Shown here one piece after another: positions 1 to 5,759 of a stretch of 8,035 nt of DNA. The position numbers and the translations under genes were made by a program. The stretch spans positions 1 to 8,035 of the forward strand of contig JAJYLM010000091.1 of assembly GCA_021787655.1 (NCBI GenBank), in the 5' to 3' direction. The notes below the pieces were generated by a model. The model saw only the letters and a program-made list of their open reading frames with translations. It was not told the origin of the DNA and did not search any database. This DNA comes from a bacterium. GTDB taxonomy: Bacteria > JAMCPX01. Position 1 is the first letter of the stretch. Every line of letters starts with the position of its first letter.

Positions 1-942
1 TCTGACCAGTGATTCGATGGACTCAATAATAGCCAGCTGAAGACCTTCATCCGACCGCTTGACCTCAAGCAGTGACGTTATTCGTTCGGCAAAGATCGCA
101 GCAAGTTTCCGGTTTGCATCGGAAAATGGCATATCCTTCCTGATCCTGAACGCACACAATGCGCCATAAAACCTCCCCATAAGTCCAATGGCAACGGAAA
201 GGTACGATTTTATCTGAATGGCAGAATCAGTGCTTTTTCTGACGCCGCGAATCTGGTCTCCATTGAGAACAAGATACCGTTCTGTTTCCAGCCGTTCGAA
301 TATTTTTTCTTTGTCAACAGTTGCTTCAACATCATCGATGGAAATATCGATGGATGATTTCAGGAGTCGTGAAATACGCGGCGATGAGATCGTCTCTTTC
401 AGGGAGATCAGTACGATATCTGCATCAAGCTCATTCATTGCTTTTTCAAGTATCAACTCTATGACGGTCCGGACGTTGTTATTGAGGACCATTGCTTCGC
501 TGATCTGATAGAGGGACAAGGCTTCTTTCAATTGAATGTTCTCTTCCTCAAGCCTGCGCCGCTGAACAGCTTTTTTAATAATCAGCCCCAGTTCGTCAAG
601 CTTAAAGGGCTTCAGGATATAATCCACTGCACCGAGCTTCAACGCCATAATGGCGGTCTCCACAGTTCCAAAACCGGTAAGAATGATGAACCGGTGGTTC
701 AATCCCTGTGTATTTGCTTTCTTGAGGAGTTCGATACCGTTCATGCCGGGCATTTCCAGATCTGTCAGGATAATATCGTAGTATGACTTCTGGATATATT
801 CATATGCGTCGTTGCCGTCCCGGGCGGTATCGACCTGATAGCCTTCCAGGGACAGATATTCGTGCAGGAGCTCACGGATGGATCCCTCGTCATCCACGAC
901 AAGTATCCGGACTCCCTGTATGTCAGTGTTCTGAATCTCCAT
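1..942 (-). CDS. Response regulator, REC domain plus GAF-like region (3' end outside window)
   Basis: This is the N-terminal 314 residues of a cytoplasmic two-component response regulator; no stop occurs before the window edge. Residues 10-125 are a complete REC domain: acidic pair D17/D18 (motif LVVDDEG), phosphoacceptor D61 (ILTDLEMPGMNG), switch residue T89 (ILTGFG) and K111 in the LKPF motif. A helical linker with charged residues follows (about 118-142). Residues 143-295 look like a GAF-type domain, starting LYQISEAM and including ILEKAMNELDADIVLISL. No helix-turn-helix or AAA+ ATPase motif is visible, so it is not an obvious DNA-binding regulator. The last visible residues (LQLAIIESIESLVR) resemble the helix that often leads into an HD-GYP phosphodiesterase domain, but that is a guess. 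The ATG at 942-940 lies inside the end of the kinase gene (20-base overlap), preceded by a weak AGGA, which suggests translational coupling to the kinase, its likely phosphodonor. Confidence 0.93.
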   Translation of the reverse strand, partial: MEIQNTDIQGVRILVVDDEGSIRELLHEYLSLEGYQVDTARDGNDAYEYIQKSYYDIILTDLEMPGMNGIELLKKANTQGLNHRFIILTGFGTVETAIMALKLGAVDYILKPFKLDELGLIIKKAVQRRRLEEENIQLKEALSLYQISEAMVLNNNVRTVIELILEKAMNELDADIVLISLKETISSPRISRLLKSSIDISIDDVEATVDKEKIFERLETERYLVLNGDQIRGVRKSTDSAIQIKSYLSVAIGLMGRFYGALCAFRIRKDMPFSDANRKLAAIFAERITSLLEVKRSDEGLQLAIIESIESLVR

Positions 943-2959
943 TGTTCCTGTTATGCACCTTCGGTAGGATTATAGTAAAAGTTGTTCCTTTATTCAACTC
1001 ACTTTTTACCATCAGCCTGCCGACGTGCTGTTCGACGGCATTCATGACGATAACCATGCCAAGTCCGGTACCTTTCCCGACGGGCTTTGTTGTGAAAAAC
1101 GGGGTAAATATCTTGTCGAGGTTCTCGTCTGGGATCCCGCCCCCCTCATCGGATAGTTCCAGCTCAATGTTATCCTTATCGAAGATCCGTGTCGAGACAA
1201 CGATACGTCCCTGTTTGCCCGCCATTGCGTCCCGTGCGTTGGAAATCAGATTCACGAGCACTTGCTCTATCGCGTCCGGAATACCCTGGATTACTGGCAG
1301 GTGTTCGTCGAGCATGGTTATCAGTTCAATCCCGGCTGTCTTGAGTTCATACTCCCACAGCGCAGCAACCGAATGAACGATCTCATTCACATCGACATCC
1401 TTGAAATCCGGCTGCGTCAGCCGCACGGACAACATGAGCTTTCGTACCGACTCACTCAGTTTATCGACACTGAGATGCATCTTCTCAAGCCTTTCCCTGG
1501 TACCGGGGACGCTCTGTGAGCTCAGTTCCTTAACGAGCAATTCCATCTGTCCGGAAAGGGCTGTAATGGGGCTGCTGAACTGGTGGGTGATACTCGCTAT
1601 GACCTGTCCCATCGTGGCAAGCTTATCGGTGTGGTAGAGGATACTTTTCATCTCTTCCATTTTGTGCTTGGACAGCTCAAGCTCTGTTGTGAATTTCTCG
1701 AGCTTTGCGTATGACATCTGGAGTTCGCTGAGTACGGAGTTCATCTCCTGATAATGCTTTTCAATCTCTTTCTTCTGGTTCAATGTCTCCGAATAAAGCC
1801 GGTTGTTGACAATGCTGACCCCTATTTGCGAAGCAAACCGCTCGAGCAGTTCCACTGTTTCCGTGTCGACGTGATCGGACGGCGATTCTGCTTCCAGAAC
1901 ACCGATAACCTCGCCGAACACGATAATCGGCGTTACAATGTACGTTTTGTTCCCCGTCAACTGCTGGACGTACTGAGCTGTCTCCCGGGTCACCAACGGA
2001 CTAACTCCGGTCAGAATATCCCATGCGTCATGTGTCACGTGCGTCGTCAGTTCTTTCACAGACTTCACGACGATGTTCTCGTCTCTGGACATGGGCAGAC
2101 TCATATTGTTCAGTTCATAACCGAACATGGAGTTCGCCTTTTCTATGATCTCTTCCCTGTCCCCCAACTTTGGATTATAGGCGTTCATGTACAATGCTGT
2201 TTTATCGCTGTTCAGCAAAACGATGGCATTATAGCGGTATCCCAGAATATCGCTGATCATGGTTGTCGACTGTTCAAGGAAACTGTTTAATGGTTCAAGC
2301 TTCCTGAACCGATCCATGACGTTCAGCAGAAAATCCAGTTTTTTCCTGTCTGCGAACATTCTTTTGGACGCAGCCGTCAGCTTGGTATTGACGACAGCCA
2401 TAAGAAATGCAATCAGAATAAATACGGAAATATCGACAAGGATAAAGTCCACCCTGGTCAATTTGATCTGGGTTATAATGCGGCTAATCCCGCTGTTGAT
2501 AAACAGAAAGGTTCCCTGCCGCACCATAACCACGGCATACGCAGACAAAAAATACAACAGAGCGTCGACAAACCCGAAAATAGCGGTCAGCCTCGCGCTG
2601 CCGAGCAATCCGACTCCGAAGATCTGCAGCAAAAAAATGATAAAGAAAGGACTATGGAAACCGCCGGTCAGAAAGACCGCAAACGACGATATCGCTGCAT
2701 CGAGGACGGCCATGAATATGCCGATACGTTTTCTCAGGGAGACGAATTTAAAAACGTAATCACTGAGAATATTTGCGCAGAACGCTATGAACGAGGCGAT
2801 CAGAAAATATTCATAGATAACGGTTTGATGCCTGAAAAAAATTAAAACGAGGGCGACTGCTACAGGATATGACAAATAACGGGCTTTCATTGCCCATTTT
2901 GCTAATTGCTCTTGATAGGAATATTCCGGTGCCTTTATCGAAGATAAGAGTCCCATCAC
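923..2959 (-). CDS. Membrane sensor histidine kinase (6 TM, GAF, HisKA, HATPase)
   Basis: This is a hybrid-free sensor kinase of about 678 residues that autophosphorylates and passes the phosphate to the regulator encoded immediately downstream. Residues 31-190 hold about six hydrophobic segments (near 31-43, 49-68, 79-97, 103-120, 124-146, 170-190), so the input end is membrane-embedded with little periplasmic loop. Residues 220-390 look like a GAF domain, with the typical ending TPIIVFGEVIGVLEAESP. A coiled coil (about 390-445) leads into HisKA, with H459 in SITHQFSSP as the phosphoacceptor. The ATPase domain follows: N box N570/N574 (NLISNARDA), G1 box D604-EGGG, F box FTPFFTTK and G2 box GKGTGLG at 628-634. 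All catalytic motifs are intact. The signal sensed is unknown. The start is either GTG at 2959 or ATG at 2956; neither has a clear Shine-Dalgarno, and both sit inside a copy of a 10-base repeat. The next in-frame Met is residue 24. Confidence 0.95.
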   Translation of the reverse strand: MMGLLSSIKAPEYSYQEQLAKWAMKARYLSYPVAVALVLIFFRHQTVIYEYFLIASFIAFCANILSDYVFKFVSLRKRIGIFMAVLDAAISSFAVFLTGGFHSPFFIIFLLQIFGVGLLGSARLTAIFGFVDALLYFLSAYAVVMVRQGTFLFINSGISRIITQIKLTRVDFILVDISVFILIAFLMAVVNTKLTAASKRMFADRKKLDFLLNVMDRFRKLEPLNSFLEQSTTMISDILGYRYNAIVLLNSDKTALYMNAYNPKLGDREEIIEKANSMFGYELNNMSLPMSRDENIVVKSVKELTTHVTHDAWDILTGVSPLVTRETAQYVQQLTGNKTYIVTPIIVFGEVIGVLEAESPSDHVDTETVELLERFASQIGVSIVNNRLYSETLNQKKEIEKHYQEMNSVLSELQMSYAKLEKFTTELELSKHKMEEMKSILYHTDKLATMGQVIASITHQFSSPITALSGQMELLVKELSSQSVPGTRERLEKMHLSVDKLSESVRKLMLSVRLTQPDFKDVDVNEIVHSVAALWEYELKTAGIELITMLDEHLPVIQGIPDAIEQVLVNLISNARDAMAGKQGRIVVSTRIFDKDNIELELSDEGGGIPDENLDKIFTPFFTTKPVGKGTGLGMVIVMNAVEQHVGRLMVKSELNKGTTFTIILPKVHNRNNGDSEH

Positions 2960-3009
2960 ACAGAGAGTAGGAAATGAAAGAGTTTGTGATGGGAGACAGT
3001 CCCATCACA
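2949..3009 (-). repeat. Three copies of a 10-mer: inverted repeat plus third arm over the kinase start
   Basis: On the plus strand, TGTGATGGGA (2985-2994) and TCCCATCACA (3000-3009) form a perfect 10-bp inverted repeat around a 5-base loop (GACAG). A third copy, TCCCATCACA, lies at 2951-2960. The two direct copies match over 12 bases, including a preceding AG (2949-2960 and 2998-3009). In the leftward transcript the order is arm A (3009-3000), arm B (2994-2985), arm C (2960-2951). B can pair with A (short-loop hairpin) or with C, which contains the kinase start codon. It could be a REP-like palindromic element, the remains of a terminator for the HU gene (there is no good U tract, only AACTCTTTC), or a translational switch. 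The repeats are seen directly; the role is inference. Confidence 0.8.
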
Positions 3010-3021
3010 GAAGGCTCCCTC

Positions 3022-3297
3022 TTATTTCGCTACCGTTTTTTTCAATAAACTGCCAGCCTTGAATTTCGGTACTCTCTTGGCTGGTATTTTGATCTTTGTC
3101 TTTGTTTGCGGGTTGATGCCTTCCCGTGCTGCTCTCTTGGTTACATAAAATGTGCCAAAGCCGGTCAGTGCCAGCTTGTCACCCTTTTTTAATAATACCA
3201 TAACATGCTTGATAAAAGCGTTGAGAAGGACTTCAGCCTTGGCCTTCGAAACCTCCGTTTCGTCGGCAAGTTTTTTAATTAAATCAGCTTTTGTCAT
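3022..3297 (-). CDS. HU/IHF family DNA-binding protein
   Basis: This is a 91-residue histone-like protein that binds and bends double-stranded DNA as a dimer and acts in nucleoid structure. The usual family length is about 90 residues. The N-terminal helices (MTKADLIKKLADETEVSKAK, residues 1-20) match the family start MNKxELI. The core carries GDKLALTGFGTFYV, followed by the signature region RAAREGINPQTKTKIKIPAK. The beta-arm residues IKIPAKRVPKFKAG are typical of HU, including the conserved arm-tip proline in KIPAKRVPKF. The C-terminus is KKTVAK. The start at 3297 is chosen over the upstream in-frame start at 3351 because AAAGGAGGG (3309-3301) lies at the right distance and because the protein then begins exactly where the family does. 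It is transcribed leftward from its own promoter. HU and IHF subunits are hard to tell apart from one copy, so no symbol is given. The HK and regulator genes follow on the same strand. Confidence 0.95.
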   Translation of the reverse strand: MTKADLIKKLADETEVSKAKAEVLLNAFIKHVMVLLKKGDKLALTGFGTFYVTKRAAREGINPQTKTKIKIPAKRVPKFKAGSLLKKTVAK

Positions 3298-3300
3298 ATA

Positions 3301-3309
3301 CCCTCCTTT
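3301..3309 (-). promoter_or_regulatory. Strong ribosome binding site that fixes the HU start
   Basis: AAAGGAGGG on the minus strand, followed by TAT and the ATG at 3297-3295. It is nearly a full anti-16S match and supports high expression and the 91-residue start instead of a longer N-terminus. Confidence 0.85.
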
Positions 3310-3328
3310 ACATTCTGAGATATTTGCG

Positions 3329-3356
3329 TTAATATCAAATACACTATGCAAGTCAA
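3329..3356 (-). promoter_or_regulatory. Sigma-70-type extended -10 promoter of the HU gene
   Basis: Reading the minus strand, TTGACT (3356-3351) is a near-consensus -35 box. After 16 bases comes TATTAA (3334-3329), preceded by TGA, which gives an extended -10 (TGnTATTAA). The predicted start of transcription is near 3322, leaving a leader of about 25 bases before the HU ATG. A 6-bp inverted repeat, GATATT/AATATC (plus strand 3319-3324 and 3331-3336, loop 6), overlaps the -10 box and could be an operator, though it may be chance in AT-rich DNA. Confidence 0.65.
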
Positions 3357-3461
3357 GAAGATTTTTGCTGATTCACTCTTGAAAGATGCTGGAATACATG
3401 TCTCCATGTGCAGAAAAATAACAGGGGACAAAAACAGACAACCATTTGTTGGAGTACTGAA

Positions 3462-4004
3462 ATGACACCCGCAAAAAATTCGACGGAAGACACAAGTATA
3501 GATGCCCAGCTGAGCCTGCTCGAGGCGCGTATCAGGGATCTTAAGTTTGATTACGACCGGTACTTCACCAAGGATATTAAATTAGAGCCTGTCAGAAAAC
3601 GCGAAGACGTGGAACGCATGATTTTGAGGCTGAGCAAGATGCAGTTTCTGAAAGTCAGCCACCGTTTCACCTATGAAAATATCATATCGAGATTTATATC
3701 GCTGAAGACCTACTGGGATAAGCGTCTCAGGATGCTGGAAGCGGGGCTTGCAAAAAGAACCGGAGAACCGGCGCCTGTCCCGCCGGTTGAAGAACCGGAC
3801 AGCTACCACCGCGTCTACGATGATTATGTCAGGCTTATTACATCGCTGAACCCGTCTGCCAGTGTCACGTCATACGAGAGCATCAGAAAAACACTTGAAT
3901 CAAAACGGGACGAGCTGATAGCACAATACAAATGCAGAGAAATCGAGTTCAAAGTGGAGTATGACAACAAGAAGCTGAAATTCAAGGCGGTACCAAAGTA
4001 TTGA
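3462..4004 (+). CDS. Uncharacterised protein, first gene of the rightward operon
   Basis: I do not recognise this 180-residue protein with certainty. It is predicted soluble, with no signal peptide or membrane segment. Residues 12-34 look like a coiled coil (IDAQLSLLEARIRDLKFDYD). Residues 38-60 are charged (EPVRKREDVERMILRL). Residues 66-96 hold a motif-like stretch with HRF, SRF, L, YW and RLRMLEAG, rich in aromatics and arginines. A Pro/Glu-rich linker (101-113) follows, then a C-terminal part (114-180) with DDYVRLI, one cysteine (C158) and an IEFKVEYDNKKLKFKAV tail that looks like two beta strands. From memory it resembles an uncharacterised family named after the C-terminal domain of Myxococcus MXAN_5187, but I cannot verify this. 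The start at 3462 has GGAG (3451-3454) seven bases upstream; an in-frame start at 3408 lacks support. It lies 7 bases before tsaE, so the two are probably cotranscribed. Confidence 0.8.
   Translation: MTPAKNSTEDTSIDAQLSLLEARIRDLKFDYDRYFTKDIKLEPVRKREDVERMILRLSKMQFLKVSHRFTYENIISRFISLKTYWDKRLRMLEAGLAKRTGEPAPVPPVEEPDSYHRVYDDYVRLITSLNPSASVTSYESIRKTLESKRDELIAQYKCREIEFKVEYDNKKLKFKAVPKY
3766..3788 (+). repeat. GC-rich 8-bp inverted repeat inside the uncharacterised gene
   Basis: AACCGGCG (3766-3773) and CGCCGGTT (3781-3788) are perfectly complementary around a 7-base loop. The repeat lies in the codons of the Pro-rich linker, beside two further GAACCGG copies (3757-3763 and 3792-3798). It may simply reflect repetitive linker codons, but a stable mRNA hairpin is possible. 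Confidence 0.5.
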
Positions 4005-4011
4005 ACGGAGT

Positions 4012-4518
4012 ATGACACATCAACGGCCGTTATGGCCTTCTCCGAAGGGACGCCCGCGGTTCAGCCTTTTTATTAAAAACCCCGCAACCATGATGCGAAC
4101 CGCTCGTGCTTTGGCAAACGTCCTGCCGGCCGGAATCTCCATCGGACTTTCCGGTGAGCTCGGAGCAGGGAAAACGACGTTTGTGAAGGGATTTGCCGCA
4201 GCCTGCAAGGTCCCGCGTGATGCTGTCACGAGTCCGACCTTCACCATTATCAATGAATACAAAGGCACTGTTCCGATATTCCATGCGGACCTCTACAGGA
4301 TCAGTTCGGATGAAGAATTGGTCAGGACAGGAATTTATGATCTGGACATTCAGTCGGGGTTCCTGCTGATCGAATGGCCAGAAAAGTTCAAATCCCTTGC
4401 AAATTATCTTGATTTGTTTTTATTTTTCAGTATTAAAAAGGATGGCAGATTGCTATCATTAACGGGTAACCAGGAGCTTATGAACAGGATAAAAACAGTA
4501 AATTTTGAAGAGAGGTAA
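4012..4518 (+). CDS. tsaE: tRNA threonylcarbamoyladenosine biosynthesis ATPase TsaE
   Basis: TsaE (formerly YjeE) is the P-loop ATPase that works with TsaB and TsaD to transfer threonylcarbamoyl to A37 of ANN-decoding tRNAs, giving t6A in the cytoplasm. The 168-residue product has the family hallmarks in order: Walker A GELGAGKTT (48-56), the TSPTFTIINEY segment (73-83), HADLYR (91-96) and LLIEWPEK (118-125) near the end of the core. The C-terminal 40 residues are less conserved, as is usual. The ATG at 4012 is the only good start before the conserved core, but it adds about 15 residues (MTHQRPLWPS onwards) compared with typical TsaE, and the only Shine-Dalgarno (GGAG, 4007-4010) ends one base before the ATG. 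Coupling to the preceding gene, which stops 7 bases upstream, may aid initiation. TsaB and TsaD are not in the window. Confidence 0.95.
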   Translation: MTHQRPLWPSPKGRPRFSLFIKNPATMMRTARALANVLPAGISIGLSGELGAGKTTFVKGFAAACKVPRDAVTSPTFTIINEYKGTVPIFHADLYRISSDEELVRTGIYDLDIQSGFLLIEWPEKFKSLANYLDLFLFFSIKKDGRLLSLTGNQELMNRIKTVNFEER

Positions 4519-4523
4519 AAAAA

Positions 4524-5741
4524 ATGGCTTTAGTGGTCAAAAAATTCGGCGGCACATCCGTAGGTGATATTGATAAAATTAAAAATGTGGCACGAAAGGT
4601 TGCAAAGGCAAAGGACAAAGGCGACGATCTTATCGTTGTGGTATCTGCTATGTCGGGTGAAACCAACAAACTCGTCGATTATACCAATAAAACGGCAGAA
4701 ATCCCCGATCTCCGTGAATACGATGTCGTCGTATCCACCGGTGAACAGGTGACGATCGGCCTTCTCTCCATAGCACTCATTGCCATGGGATATAAGGCAA
4801 AATCCTTCCTCGGTTTTCAGGTACCCATCGTGACCGACTCTGCGTCTTCAAAGAGCCGCATCATCAAAATAGAACAGGACAGGATCAAGAAGGCGCTGAA
4901 GGAAGGGAACATCGTCGTGGTCGCGGGATTCCAGGGCATTGATGAGAAGGGTAACATTACCACGCTGGGCAGAGGCGGGTCAGACACAACGGCAGTGGCA
5001 CTTGCAGCAGCGCTCAAGGCCGATGTCTGTGAAATTTACACGGACGTCGACGGCGTATACACGACGGACCCCAACATCGTACCGGAGGCGAGAAGGCTGG
5101 ACAAGATTTCCTTTGAAGAAATGCTTGAAATGGCAAGCCTCGGAGCAAAAGTACTGCAGACAAGATCGGTTGAATTTGCTATGAAATATAAGGTTCCCGT
5201 AATGGTAAAATCTACCTTCACGGACAGTGGAGGAACATTGGTAACGGAGGATAAAGATATGGAAGAAGCAGTAGTTTCCGGTATAGCGTACGACAAGAAT
5301 GAGGCCAAAATAACACTGGTGAAGATACCCGACAAACCGGGTATTGCATCCAAGCTCTTCAAGCCGTTGACGGATGCGAACATAAATGTGGACATGATCG
5401 TTCAGAATATCAGTACCGAGGGCAATACGGATCTCACCTTTACCGTTGCAAAGAGCGATTTCAAACGTGCCATGGAGATCGTCAAAGACATAGCCAGGGA
5501 GATCAGTGCGCAGAACGTCCTTTCCGATCAAAGCATAGCAAAGGTCTCTATCGTCGGTGCGGGCATGAAGAGCCACGCGGGAGTCGCACAACAGATGTTT
5601 TCAGCTCTTGCAAAAGAGAATATCAACATCCAGATGATCAGCACATCGGAAATCAAGATATCCTGCGTCATCGAAGCGAAGTACACGGAACTCGCGGTGC
5701 GGGTGCTGCACGAGGCATTCGGACTCGATAAGGCAAAGTAG
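4524..5741 (+). CDS. lysC: Aspartokinase (aspartate kinase, two ACT domains)
   Basis: This enzyme phosphorylates L-aspartate with ATP to 4-phospho-L-aspartate, the first step towards lysine, threonine, methionine and diaminopimelate. The 405-residue length is typical of the monofunctional class with C-terminal ACT domains, as in Bacillus LysC and corynebacterial Ask. The kinase domain carries KFGGTSVG (7-14), STGEQ (71-75), GRGGSDTTA (149-157) and YTDVDGVYTTDP (172-183). ACT domain 1 spans about 264-325 (KIPDKPGIASKLF) and ACT 2 about 339-400 (VGAGMKSHAGVAQQMF, with MISTSEIKISCVI); these normally bind lysine and/or threonine for feedback inhibition. No homoserine dehydrogenase is fused. The start has GAGAGG (4510-4515) eight bases upstream, and the gene begins 5 bases after tsaE stops. 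An internal start at M246 may yield a second, regulatory-only subunit (see the entry at 5246). Confidence 0.97.
   Translation: MALVVKKFGGTSVGDIDKIKNVARKVAKAKDKGDDLIVVVSAMSGETNKLVDYTNKTAEIPDLREYDVVVSTGEQVTIGLLSIALIAMGYKAKSFLGFQVPIVTDSASSKSRIIKIEQDRIKKALKEGNIVVVAGFQGIDEKGNITTLGRGGSDTTAVALAAALKADVCEIYTDVDGVYTTDPNIVPEARRLDKISFEEMLEMASLGAKVLQTRSVEFAMKYKVPVMVKSTFTDSGGTLVTEDKDMEEAVVSGIAYDKNEAKITLVKIPDKPGIASKLFKPLTDANINVDMIVQNISTEGNTDLTFTVAKSDFKRAMEIVKDIAREISAQNVLSDQSIAKVSIVGAGMKSHAGVAQQMFSALAKENINIQMISTSEIKISCVIEAKYTELAVRVLHEAFGLDKAK
5246..5261 (+). promoter_or_regulatory. Internal ribosome binding site and ATG in lysC (possible beta subunit start)
   Basis: GGAGG (5246-5250) lies eight bases before an ATG (5259-5261) that is in frame with lysC and encodes M246. 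Initiation here would give a 160-residue protein ending at 5741 that holds only the two ACT domains, starting MEEAVVSGIAYDKNEAK. This is the arrangement of B. subtilis aspartokinase II and the Corynebacterium enzyme, where one gene makes alpha and beta chains in an alpha2beta2 complex. The site is seen directly; its use is inferred. Confidence 0.6.
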
Positions 5742-5759
5742 GCGGCCGCAATCAATTCT

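Noticed and set aside
2811..3008. Minus-strand open frame beginning MMGLSPITNS across the repeat
   Set aside because: It lies in another frame of the kinase gene start and ends within it. It has no ribosome binding site; its start arises only because each repeat copy contains ATG.
2960..3021. Classical Rho-independent terminator after the HU gene
   Set aside because: The 10-bp hairpin is present, but the leftward strand after it reads AACTCTTTCATTTCC, not a run of U residues, so termination is uncertain.
3298..3351. Longer N-terminus for the HU protein (start at 3351)
   Set aside because: The extra 18 residues are not family-like, the start would lie upstream of the predicted transcription start near 3322, and a near-perfect ribosome binding site marks the start at 3297.
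3422..3432. ACAGGGGACAA as another copy of the palindromic element
   Set aside because: It shares only a GGGACA-like core with the 2985-3009 repeat and has no inverted partner nearby.
3408..3461. Longer N-terminus for the uncharacterised rightward gene (start at 3408)
   Set aside because: The residues are low in order (MQKNNRGQKQTT), there is no ribosome binding site, and the ATG at 3462 has GGAG at a good distance.
3357..3461. Promoter for the rightward operon and a small ACATG/CATGT inverted repeat near 3396-3409
   Set aside because: TTGAAA and TTGCTG occur, but no -10 box stands at proper spacing. The 5-bp repeat is too short to call. A promoter must exist but cannot be placed from sequence alone.
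4980..5591. Long antisense open frame (203 codons) opposite lysC, and similar long frames opposite cimA and the kinase
   Set aside because: The sense strand encodes full family motifs; the antisense products have no recognisable domains and no ribosome binding sites. They follow from codon bias.
5742..5749. GCGGCCGC palindrome between lysC and cimA as a cloning scar or regulatory site
   Set aside because: It is a single 8-base palindrome in otherwise continuous natural operon sequence; chance is the simplest explanation.
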